This document shows, in pieces, positions 20,651 to 31,084 of a DNA stretch of 64,000 bases. The notes under the pieces were generated by a model, which was not told where the DNA came from, searched no databases, and worked only from the letters and a program-made list of their open reading frames with translations. The first letter of the stretch is position 1; each line of letters starts with the position of its first letter. Position numbers and translations under genes: made by a program. This DNA is from Anthoceros angustus. Its lineage: Eukaryota; Streptophyta; Anthocerotopsida; Anthocerotales; Anthocerotaceae. Where the stretch lies: NCBI GenBank assembly GCA_010909165.1, contig VJWM01000234.1, positions 186,001 through 250,000 on the forward strand, given 5' to 3'.

Positions 20651-20670
20651 TTGGGAATGGGAAGGATAGG
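20651..20670 (+). promoter_or_regulatory. Polypurine tract preceding G3 3' LTR
   Basis: TTGGGAATGGGAAGGATAGG directly precedes the TG that opens the LTR. A nearly identical purine run (59,730-59,749) stands before the LTR at 59,750. This is the expected primer site for plus-strand DNA synthesis in an LTR element. Confidence 0.55.
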
Positions 20671-21668
20671 TGATGTAGACTGACATTCTTTAAGAGTGAT
20701 CTTAGGTGAAGTTGCTAGAATAGAATTTACCTAGGATCAGACGGTAGACTTAGATGCCAGGCCTTAAATACTGGCGGTGGGGAATAATAAAATATTGGGA
20801 AAGGTGGCCTGCAGCAGGGTCACCCAAGGAAGGTTGTATGTGGAAGGCCTCCTATAAGAGGAGGAGGATTTCACAAAGTAAAGTATCACGCCTCATGCCC
20901 ATACGAGTCCTTGCCCTTGTAAAGGAATTTCGTCGGCCGTGAGCCAACGCAGTCCGGTAGAGAGGAAGTCGGTGGTCTGAGTGCTTGGTGGAGGGCTTGC
21001 TCCCGCAAGCGCCCAACGAGTTCTTGTGAATGGTTGTCGTGAAATTGCTTTGGGTGTGTGACAATGCCTGTGGAACTCTCGCCGTTGAGGGTAGACTATA
21101 GGGAAAGACCTTGGAGGTTCTCGCCGTCTGTGTCAAACTCATAGCAACCGCCCAAGGAAGAACTTGTCGGCGTGTAGGCTGACGTGGCCAGCCGTGCGCG
21201 AGGCCAAGAAGCCCGAACCGAGGTTAGAATAGGAGGAGGATGAGGATGAGTAGAGAGGATTAGAGTAGGATAGTGGAAGGCCACAGCAGAGCCCAAGGGA
21301 CAAATCCCAAATCTACAAGTAAGAGGGCGCCCTCGAGTGGAGAAGATTGGTCTTGGAATAGGGCGAAATTGCATGGGTCGGGGTCCGGCGCCCGTGATAG
21401 ACTTCTTGTTGCTAAGGCAGGACTGCAATCGTCGTTGGTCGCTGTAGGTCGAGGATTGGGAATTTTTCTAGCAACAAGTGGTGCACCGCCGTAAGAGAGT
21501 AGAGGGCGCCTGATTGTTTAGAAGGTCGAGGTATTGTGTCATCGCGGCAGCGATTGTTTCCCAAACCCGATCGTCACACAAGTCTCATGGGACTAAACCC
21601 AACGTATTTAAGCGATAGTGGATAAGTGTGTGTCATGTGGGGAAGCCTGAAGCCGGTTTTCTCCCACA
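20671..21668 (+). repeat. LTR of gag-like family G (copy 1, 3' LTR of G3)
   Basis: This ~1 kb block starts TGATGTAGAC and ends CTCCCACA. It aligns along its length with 59,750-60,711 and, from its TATA region on, with 62,926-63,733. A TATA box (TATAAG, 20853-20858) lies inside the palindrome-like CCTCCTATAAGAGGAGG. Downstream there is no tRNA-Asp primer motif, unlike the other two copies, so this is the 3' LTR. I see no target duplication because the 5' end of the element is missing. Confidence 0.7.
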
Positions 21669-22280
21669 AAAAGGTAGTCCCAGACAGTTTTACAATCGGT
21701 CCCATAGGGCTTTTCAAGAATCAGAGAAACGCTAAAGAAACCTAACCCTAACAAAACTATATCCTTGATTTCTTTGCAACTTTCATAATTTAACCTGCTC
21801 TAAGCGATTGTTCCTTCTAGTTTTCTTTGCATGATATTTGTAGGGTTCTACACCTTTCTTGCATATGTCCACTTGACAAAGAAAGTTATTACTTTGTACC
21901 TTCTTTCATGCCTTCCAAATTTTCTAAGCAATCGAACATCACTCGTGAACGACCCTAGAAGTCATGAATGACAAGAGAGATGAGATAGACTTACCATCTA
22001 CCATATGATACTAGAAGCACACAATAAAGGTTATAAAGGACTGAACTTCGGAGTAGGCCAGGGTGACTCCGGAGTAGGCCGGGGTGACTTCGGACTAAGC
22101 TCCGGAGTAGGCCGCGATAAGTCCACCGGAAAAAATAACTTTGGGAAAGGGATGGAGCGCAATTGGCAAGGGAGCCACGTGGATGGTGCTCAGAGGAGAA
22201 CGGGGTACGCAACAACCAGACAAAGTAGTGGTTGTTGGCCGCTATGGGCGTAATCATGACTCAAGTACATACGCCAGACG
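21669..22280. other. AT-rich unassigned sequence
   Basis: After the LTR the composition changes to AT-rich with no coding motif (to about 21,990). A short tandem GGAGTAGGCC(A/G)GGGTGACT follows near 22,050-22,095. This may be host DNA flanking the LTR, and is among the few stretches here not obviously element-derived. Confidence 0.3.
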
Positions 22281-24050
22281 ATGGCGCGTAGGCTAGAGTA
22301 TGGCGCAATGCGCACTCGGGCAGCGAAAGGGACGCCCTCCCGCTGCTTCCGCCATTCGACGCTCGATCACCGAGAGAAGGCCATTCTCTTGACCAACTTC
22401 TCGACAGTTTTTGTGGTCACTTGCGCTCAGGCATCCTACTCTTTGGCGCTATATCTTCCGGGATGCCTGTTAACCGAGCGCCATCGCTGCGAACGATGCA
22501 GAGCATTGTTGTCCCCTCACGGCAGCACACCGCCAACGCTGCAAGGCGGGGCCCAAGAAGGCGGCGGAGGTTCGCTATGGCGGCTTAGTGGAGAAAATAT
22601 CGCTACCAAGCGCCACCATTTCGGACTGGCCGGTGGAAGCAGTAGGAGTCAGGAAGATCGGCACCTAGATATCTTCCGTGCGGTGGACCTTCTCGACAAG
22701 CTGTAACGCTCTGCCCAGGAGTATGCCCGAAGATGCGGGCGGCGCTAACAAAACCGTCTGCCCAAGAGCTTGAGGGAGGACCCAAGGAGATGGACTGGAG
22801 GTCCCGCGAAAGCAAATACAATAGGCCGGTGGAAGAGAACAAAGCATAGTTCCCGAGCCCTTAAGGTGAAAGGGAAGGTGGAGGCGGCGGCGCTTTTGAG
22901 GCCGAACGCTACTATTCCTCAAACGGATGTTGGCGTCGACTGGACCGACGGGTGAGAGCGGTGGCAAAAGTCATCATGCACTGGAACATGCTCACCAAGG
23001 TGGACCACCTTGGTGACAATTTGCTTGTGTTCCTCCACGCTCTGCAGGGAGGAAAGAGCGGACTAGGGAAGGATCATCTTCGCCCGGATTAACCAGGAGG
23101 CCAAGGAAGCTGCGCAACGAGAAGCCGTCCCCCTCGGCGCTGTCTCCATTTATTTTCTACGTCTTGGGACACCTCAACCTCCTGAAGGAAGGAGAGGAAG
23201 AGCGAGCACTCCGGAAAGGGTTGGTGACCCTCCCTGAGGCGGAGCGAGAGGCAAGGGCCCAGGAGCTTAAGGACGCCCCACCCAAGCCCAAAGCGACCTG
23301 TGAAGACGCAAGATTGGAAGGCATCTCGACCCATACACGGTCGAGCGGACCCCCGCCGCCTGTGGAAGTATGGGAAGAAATTCCCGCTGCCCTCCTTTTG
23401 GTCCCTCCACCAGAACATCCCGCACCAGAGGCAACCACGACGGGGAGGGAGCTAGTGGTAGCTGCGCTTTACGGCTCAAAGAACCCACGCCGGCCCCAGC
23501 CACCGAGCCTCACGGACTGTGACGGAGGCAAAAGAAGAGGAAAGCGGTCCCCACCACCACTGCCCCAAGGTTCCGCCTCCGGTGTTTCGCCAAACGAAGT
23601 GCGGGGTGGAGGTCAAGAAGTGTGGAGAAGGGCCAAGCGATGCGGCCTGTGGTGCGGAGGACACTGCAGCAACCCACCTCGAACCCGTCTCTATCAATAC
23701 AAGGCGGGAGAAGCTACCTCCTGACTTTTCACCGCCTTCGGACCCTAAGCGTAGGTGAGCGGAGAAGGAGCTAGTGGCCAAGAGGGCCAAGGAGGTAGAA
23801 GCTCCGGTCCAGAATAGTCAGGACCTAAGGGTCTTGATTGGGTCCGGAGCTCCTAGTCCCGGACCCTCCCGGATCGCGGCCCCGCGGTCCCCACTGCATC
23901 GGAGATGCCCACACCACCGACTTCTCGTATCTCCCAAAGCCAGGGCCGTGGAAGAAACACGGCGGGTTCTCGCAGCTATCATGGACGATATGCTCTGGGG
24001 GCTCTACGGGACAGCAGACAAGACCTAGGAGGTGGAGGCCACCCGAAGGC
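22281..24050 (+). pseudogene. Gag-like or proline-rich open frames, unrecognised
   Basis: Frames 22281-22706, 22770-22955 and 23164-23724 are open on the + strand. The 186-codon frame 23164-23724 begins MGHLNLLKEGEEERALRKGL and becomes Pro/Arg/Glu-rich (PPPPVEVWEEIP, PPEHPAPEA). No zinc knuckle or enzyme motif is seen. By composition it resembles the linker and coiled-coil parts of family G, but I cannot align it to those copies. It ends where the minus-strand frame at 24.05 kb begins to look meaningful. Confidence 0.3.
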
Positions 24051-24055
24051 GAATG

Positions 24056-24835
24056 GTGGTATTTTTTAGCCCTGAACTTCTTCCAATCCAGCGACTTGAT
24101 ATCATTGAACTCTGCCGGATCAATCATGCAAAGCAGAGGCAACACTCCTTCCTCGACTCTTCCTTTGGCAATTACCCTGGCTAGGTAGTTTGCCCAAGCC
24201 TCGTCCACTCTTCGGATTTGGGCATTTGGAGTCAGGAAGGAAGCAGGTCTCAAGTATTCCAGCTCAACCTGAACGGTTTCCGGAACCACTTTCTTCCCAT
24301 ATGCGGCTTCCCTAGCAGTCTTCAAATAATCCTTATCCAACACTGACGCCTCCAACCTTTCCTCATCAGTCGACACATGAACTGTAGGAATATCGTGGAT
24401 GTCAGATGGCTTCCCCATCCCCCTGCCTTTCTTCTTCCCCATGGTATGCTCTGGTTCCTCTCCTCCTGCTATGCTGACATCTTCGGTAGGTGATTTCCGC
24501 TTCCGGGTAACATCCGAGGATACACGGACAGCACCAGTACCAACCTCTGGCGGGGCGCCGGCATGCCGCCCATCTTGGCTGTCAGCACCCGCTTTCCCTT
24601 TCGACGCCAGTGCATGCCCACTTTGCCCCTTCCTCCTGCCGGAGTGCATCTTGTTCCACTCCCGCCCATGCAGGCAGCTTGGCTCCCAGTTCAGCACCGC
24701 GTCCCCATATGTTGCTGGGTGTCGTCTTCCCATTGAAGGTACATCGGGCGCGGCATGCGGCGCCTTCTTCGACTTGGTCCAGCCGGGCATAAAACCATGA
24801 TACACAGGGGTACCATTCACGCATGGCATGGGTCG
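24056..24835 (-). CDS. Minus-strand open frame with a possible ParB/sulfiredoxin-like segment, cut by copia A
   Basis: The open frame runs from 24,880 down to 23,825 (351 codons). Its first ~15 codons lie in the LTR of copia A, and the part after residue 275 (below 24,056) is probably only an overlapping shadow. The middle looks like real protein: a basic, low-complexity start (MGKKKGRGMGK), then VPETVQVELEYLRPASFL and GVLPLLCMIDPAEFNDIKSL ending in KKFRAKKYH. The last part vaguely resembles ParB-like nuclease-fold proteins, where a VPL.VMVDP strand precedes a (Y)xVxGGxHR motif. That motif would lie just past the break and is not seen. It could be a captured host gene fragment or an element gene. 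Upstream coding sequence, if any, would lie beyond 45,015. Confidence 0.35.
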
Positions 24836-25085
24836 TGAAGAAGTATAGTGTGTTGAGCATTTACGTGAATTAGGTTGCAATAATCAACATATGTAATCAT
24901 AAGGGTAGCTGAAAATAAATGTTAGTAAGTACCTGTTCATTAGGGTTGCGCCTCATGGTGAACCGTTATGTCGTTTTAAGTTCTAGTTTAAGTAATGTCT
25001 TTTCATAATAAGCATTTAAGCTTTTTCTTGATATACAATGATATATGTAATTACTAAATGAGTAATTGATCTACACTTATTCCTC
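24836..25085 (+). repeat. 5' LTR of copia A
   Basis: It begins TGAAGAAGTATAGTGTG and ends ACTTATTCCTC. Over the 244 bases that can be compared it differs from the 3' copy (44,771-45,014) at two positions, both C/T changes, with no indel. The exact 3' edge is uncertain: 10 bases (TAATTTGTTA) lie between the shared sequence and the primer site and are absent from the 3' copy. Confidence 0.85.
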
Positions 25086-25095
25086 TAATTTGTTA

Positions 25096-25107
25096 TGGTA
25101 TCAGAGC
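25096..25107 (+). promoter_or_regulatory. Primer-binding site (initiator tRNA-Met) of copia A
   Basis: TGGTATCAGAGC is the exact complement of the 3' end of plant initiator tRNA-Met, the classic primer site of plant copia elements. It sits just inside the 5' LTR as expected and fixes the + orientation of A. Confidence 0.9.
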
Positions 25108-25329
25108 AATGTTTGTGTAGGTTGCATCCTAGGGGATGCACATGCAATTGTGCACTGAAACATGTGCATAATGAATACACTTTGTTGTTTGCTTGTTTGT
25201 TTTTAAAAATGAAATCAAGAACACAAAGTAAAGATCAAGAAAATGTTTTTGTGCTGTTTTTCTGTTCTAAGAATTTATAGAGTCTAGCTAATCAAGGTAG
25301 GAATCCTTAGGTACCGCCGCATTGCTTCC

Positions 25330-26121
25330 GTGGCAACCGATGTAAATACACTAGGACAATCACGATTAAAGCGTGTAGTCTATAGAAATATAATAGAATG
25401 CACTCAAACGACAAAAACAAAGCCAAATGAATGGCCGACAATGGCCGAGCTGTGCTGTGCCTCGTCACTGGTAATCCCGCAAGGGCAGAATCGCAACAGA
25501 GGACAAGGATCACAGCCCAAGCAATCCATAATCGAACAAATCCATCAAAGGACTTATGAATGGACAGTTCGAAATCAGAATCAGCCTGTGCTTGCTACTG
25601 AATTGAAAGAGTCCTTCAATACCTTGGTAGAGACTCTTTATCTAGATCAAAGGTATCTGGTGTTTGCTCCACAGCCAAGAAATCCCCTCAATCTCTCAGA
25701 AGTTCGTGTTCAGCGAGCATTCGATGGTCATGGTAACCCTAGAGGTTTTCTAACCACACATGCTGCACAACCGAACAGTGTGTCACAGTTAGTCACAAGA
25801 TTAGAGGCATACCAGCAACATATTGATAGAAACTGCAGTGCGATCAATAGACAAATTGTTGCTGCTAATGTAGATGTTCAGTATCTTATAGGGCAGATTG
25901 CACATTTGGATTTCAAATTGCTTGCTTTGTTGAAACCTGAATTGCTTGCTAACCCTGCATCCAGAGGAATAGCATGCAAGCATGTCAGTAAGATAAACAA
26001 GAATCGCAGATTTGATAGTCCAAACTCCTGCCCATCTTGTGCCACTTATGCATTCAACAGATGGGAGATCAGAAACTCTAGGATAACACAAAAAATAGGC
26101 TCAGCAGGATGCTTTACTTAA
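25330..26121 (+). CDS. Extra open frame upstream of gag in copia A (pre-gag protein)
   Basis: The frame is open for 263 codons between the primer site and the gag start, a place normally occupied by a short leader. Position 25,330 is a GTG; the first ATG in frame is at 25,441 (226 codons). Residues 150-200 look helical (VSQLVTRLEAYQQHIDRN...). They are followed by HLDFKLLALL (192-201), LLANPA.RG (205-213), C216-x-H218 and C234-x2-C237, which could bind a metal ion. The same block, same spacing, is found in copia B on the other strand (31,985-32,146). Conservation of protein-level motifs in two diverged elements indicates a real gene. Function is unknown; I do not recognise the family. A role in RNA or host-factor binding is speculation. 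Confidence 0.6.
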   Translation: MATDVNTLGQSRLKRVVYRNIIECTQTTKTKPNEWPTMAELCCASSLVIPQGQNRNRGQGSQPKQSIIEQIHQRTYEWTVRNQNQPVLATELKESFNTLVETLYLDQRYLVFAPQPRNPLNLSEVRVQRAFDGHGNPRGFLTTHAAQPNSVSQLVTRLEAYQQHIDRNCSAINRQIVAANVDVQYLIGQIAHLDFKLLALLKPELLANPASRGIACKHVSKINKNRRFDSPNSCPSCATYAFNRWEIRNSRITQKIGSAGCFT

Positions 26122-26353
26122 CTTGATTGAAAGGCCTGCTAACCTTCCTAACGTTTTGTGATTCTGCTGTATCTTCAGCACACAGGCTAATGTCTTGACA
26201 ACATCTTTAATCAATTGTCCCTTCCCTAGGATCATGTTTGTTGTGACTAACCTGTACATAAAATTCAGGCAGATCACGTATACACACATTAGTATTCTGA
26301 ACTAATCACCTAATCTAATCACGATAAGAGTAGGTTAGTTCACATTTTACAAA
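26122..26353 (+). other. Copia A spacer between pre-gag frame and gag start
   Basis: AT-rich sequence with no open frame, leading to the gag ATG at 26,354. It may carry the gag leader. Confidence 0.5.
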
Positions 26354-26364
26354 ATGGGTGAGTC
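26354..26364 (+). pseudogene. Start of copia A gag, interrupted by element B
   Basis: ATGGGTGAGTC is the beginning of gag: with B removed, reading continues at 33,052 as MGESSSNTG, matching the MGDS start of B's own gag (minus strand, near 31,770). The last five bases, GAGTC (26,360-26,364), are the target duplication left by B. Gag of A is therefore split by 6.7 kb only three to four codons after its start. Confidence 0.8.
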
Positions 26365-26615
26365 TTACGAAATATGGAAATGGTGCAAACCAATTGAGTA
26401 TTTATCAATTACATTATTGTAGAAATTACAAGAAAGCATTAGTAAATTGATGGTAGCAACTAGACTTATTCTAGTAGCCAAGAGACATGACCTTTGGCAT
26501 AGGGACGTAACCCTAATGAAAGGGTAAGCTAAATAAATTCAAGCTATATACACACATACACTAGATAGCTAGATATAATAACTATAAGTAATAACTCAAC
26601 ACTCTATCTTCAATA
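26365..26615 (-). repeat. 3' LTR of copia B
   Basis: On the + strand it reads TTACGAAATATGG...ATCTTCAATA. The polypurine tract, AACAAGTGGGAG read on the minus strand, abuts it at 26,616-26,627. It has three differences from the other LTR. Termini do not follow the usual TG...CA rule (minus strand TATTG...CGTAA), but the target duplication fixes the edges. Confidence 0.9.
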
Positions 26616-27629
26616 CTCCCACTTGTTGATTATTGCATAGTGTCTGATCTTCTTCTCCGAGCACCCTTGCGGTAGCAGTTGAGCTTGAGTGTGTGTGTGT
26701 GTGCAGTTGTGACCCAGGCGACCAAGCCCAGCGTAATGGAGCAGCTCGTGAAGGCGGCCTGCAGGTGTGCCATAAGCATAATAGCTTGCCTTTACGTTCG
26801 GTCTTCATTCTTTCCACTTCTAGGCGTGGGAAGCTCCTAGGCAAGATGTCTTCATCTTTCATGGACTGTCCTCACACCTTGGCCCGTGTCTACGGAGGGA
26901 TGCTCTAGGTAGGTTTGCGCACTGACTAGAAACAGCCTCCATCTCCCGGTGAGGCAAAGGGAGTAACCACTCGGCCCCAGTGGGTCTTGGCGGGCCGCGC
27001 CCCAGGCGGTAGAAGGAACGAACGCCGTGCTTGAGGAGGCCGGCGGCTGCAGTGCGACAAGTGGAGCAAGAGCCCTGCAGGAAGACCGAGATGGGAGCTC
27101 CACCTCGTCGCCACTGCACTGTAAGCGGTTATTTTCTCGAGCTTCGTTTGATGCCCGGTAGAAGGGTGAGTTCAAGTATGCATCTGGCGAGCCACATCCT
27201 CCTGCACCACCCAAGTTCCCGAGCCTAAGAGCAGTCGTCGGGAGGCATTGTTACCCTCGGTTGTGCTCGGTTCCCAGGGCCCTATTTGGTGCAGTGCTTG
27301 GTCACAGCTGAAGATGGTGAGAGTCCGTGTCCAGGCTGTGCTTTGATGACCACATCATAAGCTTCTATAGTAAGTATTACTCTTCTGTTTGGGCGAGAAT
27401 CCTTTCCACATTTAGTTGCCAATTTTTCCTAAACCCCCTGCAGTCTCGGATGAATTCACTACCTTTTCCTACGCTCCCACTCGCCCCTCACGGGATCGAG
27501 GGCGAGGAGGAGAGCCAGGCACCAAGGAGAGGATCTCCTGAGGAGAGAAAGAAGAAACTCCCTCGTTCGGTGGTGAGACATTCTCTACTTCATCGGAGCT
27601 ATGCATCTTGGGAGAAGATTTAGACTCCT
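26616..27629 (-). other. Copia B 3' region, unassigned
   Basis: About 1 kb between RNase H and the 3' LTR, long for a copia element. It holds a CA/GT microsatellite (about 26,688-26,703) and only short open frames on either strand, with no recognised product. A similar ~1 kb tail is present in A (37,160-38,200). An additional 3' gene, now decayed, cannot be excluded. Confidence 0.35.
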
Positions 27630-28322
27630 CTACTCTGAGTAGGAGGTCCCTTTCATCTCTCTCCAAGCTATGATGATCCGATGGCGGGTAATGATTGGGG
27701 CTGTTCCTAGCTCATAGGCTAGGTTAGGATTGGTTTTGCTTGGCCTCGGGTAGCCCTCGTGGCTGCCCATGCCCAAACTTTTCATGTGCATGTTGTGTGC
27801 GTCCCTACTCGGGGCTTTTGTGAACAAATCTGCTGGATTGTCCTGTTGGTACATACTCGATGTAATCGACTGATTTGATAAGATCCCTAATGAAGTGGTA
27901 TTCCACTTCCACGTGCTTTTGCGGGAGTGAAAAGCAGGGTTCTTGGCCAGTTCATGGATCCTTGGTTGTCGGTTCTAATAGTGGTGCAAGTAGGGGGTAG
28001 CAATCCCGGCCTTAAACATTAGCTTGCACCAAGCTATTTCTTTAGCAGATGTGAGGACCCGATATTCCTTGATCTTTGGAAGTTGCAACCTGGTTGCTTC
28101 TTGCTTGACCAGCATATGGGCCCTCCACCATGACCAGCGTGCGGACAACGACCTCCGTGTATCTATGTCACCGGCATAATCGAGTCGATATACGTCCCTC
28201 AAGTGGTGTGCGGTATGTGTATGCGAATCGAATCCCAATGTTGGATGTTCCCTTGGATACCTAACCACCCTCTTAACACCCATCCGGCGTTTGACCGGGT
28301 TCTCGAGGTATTGCGAGCACAC
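27630..28322 (-). pseudogene. Copia B RNase H and RT C-terminus
   Basis: The minus frame 28,322-27,975 begins with SQYLENPVKRRMGVKRVVRY and has LDYAGDIDTRRSL, the RNase H strand with catalytic Asp. AKEIAWCKLM follows, the usual helix after the SSTEAEY motif, which is itself damaged. The next frame (27,854-27,630) has QQDNPADLFTKA, the standard copia RNase H end. RNase H would degrade the RNA template during reverse transcription. Confidence 0.8.
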
Positions 28323-28559
28323 TTGTGGTGTAGGCTACATCAGTCGTGTAGTGTTGGCGGCATAGATAAGTTTGCCAACTCCCTTTACATGGGGACCGAC
28401 CTCATGTCTTCTATGTCCTTTTTGGTTTCGGGGACACATGGACTTGCTAAATTTCAATCGGATGGCGTGGAGTCAGCTGGATTTGCATCCTTCAAGCCAA
28501 GCTGTTCAGCACATTCTAACAGATATCGAGGCTGTGTGAGAGATATAGATCTTTTTCTA

Positions 28560-29240
28560 TCCCTCGAATAATATTCCGTGACTCAAGTGCTCCAAGGTTA
28601 GTCATTTCAAACTTGGTAGATAGTAGCGGTTAACTTTGGTGATGAATGTGGGGCTATTGCGGATAGAATCAAATCATCAACATACACTGCGAGATAGCAC
28701 ACAACGTCACGGATCTGTAAACATACTTGTCATCGAAACACATTTCACGAATCCAAGTGCACGCAGTTCTTCATCCAGACATTCCACTCTAATGCGATTG
28801 CTTGAGCCATAGAGGGTTTTATTAGGCGAAGACATGATCTTCCTTACTTATCACGAGGGCTGCATGTAGATTTGTGTCCAACTTGCCATGTAAAATGCGG
28901 TCTTTACATCAAACATGTCTAACTCGTAGTCTTGATGTCTTGCCGGGCCAGTTGTCGAAAGGTGGCCGCTTCATCACAGAGCATATGTTTGAAGTAATCG
29001 AGACCGGGCACTTGGAAAAACCACGAGCTACAAGTCGTGCTTTGTACCTATCAAAACTTCCATCACCTTTACCTTCAGTTTGAAGACCCACTTGCAAGAC
29101 ACCACCTTACGTCAGGTAACTTAGCTAGTTCCCATGTTCCATTTTGATCGTGAATCATATTCTAATTGAATTGCCTTTTTCCACTGCGGCATCGGGGCGG
29201 CTAAGAGCTTCTTGGGATTGAGGTTCGATAGGATCCGAAG
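28560..29240 (-). pseudogene. Copia B reverse transcriptase
   Basis: Near 29,080-28,990 the minus strand reads GDGSFDRYKARLVARGFSK, the conserved copia RT start. At 28,708-28,666 VVCYLAVYVDDLIL contains the catalytic YVDD. Further on, LTQPRYLLE marks the RT end. Multiple stops and deletions between these blocks make it non-functional. Confidence 0.8.
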
Positions 29241-29340
29241 TGGCTGCATTAGCTGGTTTTCTAAAGTCCTGTGATAATAATGTGTCTATCTCTTGCGGGA
29301 TAACGGCTCGTTGTGGTGGAGCTTGCGGGTTGAATCTCGT

Positions 29341-29640
29341 TCAACCTCGGCATCCTCGAAGATGAGCATCTTCAGCCTCATCCTCGTCAATGTCTGGATC
29401 GGGGTCCGTGGATCGTAAAAGGTCGGTGGTTCGGGTTACGGAGGAGGTTCTTTCGCAAATGTTCAGCAAAATTTTCTGGTTCATCTCCTTGCTCCTGAGC
29501 ATCATTTTGCTGTTGTTCTTCCCCCAGAGCAATCTCGCAAGAGCGTGAATCATCAGCGTCGGGCAAGGTAGAAAGATCAAAGTCCTCCGTGTGGGAGTAG
29601 CTCCCACTTGCGCCAAGTTCGACCTTCATCAAAGGTCACG
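29341..29640 (-). pseudogene. Copia B acidic linker between integrase and RT
   Basis: The minus frame 29,632-29,387 is Asp/Glu/Gln-rich (ALGEEQQQNDAQEQGDEPEN), as is usual for the copia integrase C-terminal linker. GASGSYSHTEDFDLSTLPD corresponds to GATPTYEEDVNFSALPD in copia A (35,300-35,345), showing common descent. Confidence 0.6.
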
Positions 29641-30560
29641 CTCCGTGCATAGACCACCTTGTTCGAGGTCGTCATACGACTTATAAGCTTTTATACCTTG
29701 ATGTATCCTATCATGAGGTACTTCTTGGCCTTAGCTAACTTGGTTGGCCTTAGGGATGAAAGCAAAAGCGATGCATCCGAAAGTGCGAAGATGTTGGATA
29801 GGCGCTTGCCCATAGAAAGCTTCAAAGGGGTCGTCCAATCACGGCGGTTGTAGGCGATCTGTACGTAAATACACATGTCATAAGGGCTTGGATGGGATAG
29901 TGGCAAAGAGGCTTGGTGAAGCATAGAGGAGACCATCTCCTGCGGTGTCAAGTTCAAGCGCTCCAGCGCCATTACATTGCGTATACACAGCGTAAGTTGT
30001 GCCTATCCTTGTCCTTCGGTGGGTGCGGAATTCATTAGATGTGAATTCTCCACCATTGTCTCGAGCGTAGGACTTTCGATTTTCTGTCCATCTCTGCAAG
30101 TTTCATGTAGTCTTTGAGCAGAGAAGCATTCACTTTTAGCTTTCAAGATGTAAGCCATGACAAATCTCGTCTTGTCGTCAGCAGAATGAAGTATCGGCCA
30201 CCACCGATTGAGGGTGCGAGTGGCCACATATGTCGATGCAAGTTCAAGCACTTGAAGCTGAGGAGTCTTGTTCTTGAAGGCTTGATGACGCTTTGGACAA
30301 CACAGGCTTCACAGAGGTAAGGATGGCGCCAATTTTACCATCACTGTACAGGTCACTAGCAGCTAGTTTTTGCAACTTTGCGCTGTGAGGGTGACCTAAG
30401 CGTGCATGCCATAACCTAGCTTGTTCTTCTTGCTTTGCAGCTGTCTCAGGCGACCTTGAAGCTAGGCTAGCCTTGGCATGACTGGTGTGAGTGTGCAGTC
30501 TAAAGAGATCATGGTCAGATGATCCATAGGCTAGGATTTTGCGATGATCAAAAGCATCTA
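29641..30560 (-). pseudogene. Copia B pre-integrase and integrase
   Basis: Around 30,430-30,370 the minus strand reads RLWHARLGHPHSAKLQKL, the zinc-finger region before the core. Then DDKTRFVMAYILKAKSECFS (about 30,180-30,120), RDNGGEFTSNEF (about 30,060-30,020) with the second catalytic Asp, and ERLNLTPQEMVSSMLHQASL (about 29,965-29,905) with the catalytic Glu. Frame changes separate each block. Confidence 0.8.
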
Positions 30561-31084
30561 TAATCCTACATTACAGCCGGAGTGAAGAGGATGTGACTTT
30601 GATTATCCATGTTCAACCTTCTAACAAATCAAGTTTCTTGTCATTTCGGGCACATGATACACATCGTAAGCAAGAGTGTGATGCACGAAGGGACAGCAAC
30701 TGACACACCGAGCACAAGCCTACTATCGTCACCTAGGTAAACAAATCATTGTGAACTAACTTTGTATGTGACGAATGAACTGTCGAAGCAGATGTACTGT
30801 TGCACTGTATCAAGGAACTCCTATGGGTTTGCCTTGAGTATTTGCGACAAGCATGTGGGGTTAGCAGAGGGTAGGAAAACTCCTGGTCCCTACTGAGTGA
30901 GGGCCGAGCCTTGTTTAGTCACCACAACATGTGTCCGAGAAGTGGAGTTGCCCTCCTTGCAGGTACTCGGCTTCTTCGACACTCGGACTCCCAATGGCAC
31001 GGAATTTGGCACGGTGGCACTTTCCAGCCTTCTTGGGCTTCTTGGTGTAGAGACTCCTTGAGCTACTAGCACGAGGTATTTTGT
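30561..31084 (-). pseudogene. Copia B protease region, decayed
   Basis: By position this should hold the aspartic protease. VYHVPEMTRNLI-like codons near 30,640 match the segment after the active site in copia A (YYVPEMTRNLIS). The DTGA/DSGA active site is not readable. Confidence 0.5.

Noticed and set aside
23164-23724. 186-codon frame as a host gene
   Set aside because: Pro/Arg/Glu-rich, without a domain, and surrounded by element remnants; kept only as an unrecognised gag-like tract.
24836-24840. Target-site duplication of copia A
   Set aside because: The five bases before the 5' LTR (GGTCG) and after the 3' LTR (ACTAC) do not match; I cannot claim one, and one end may be rearranged.
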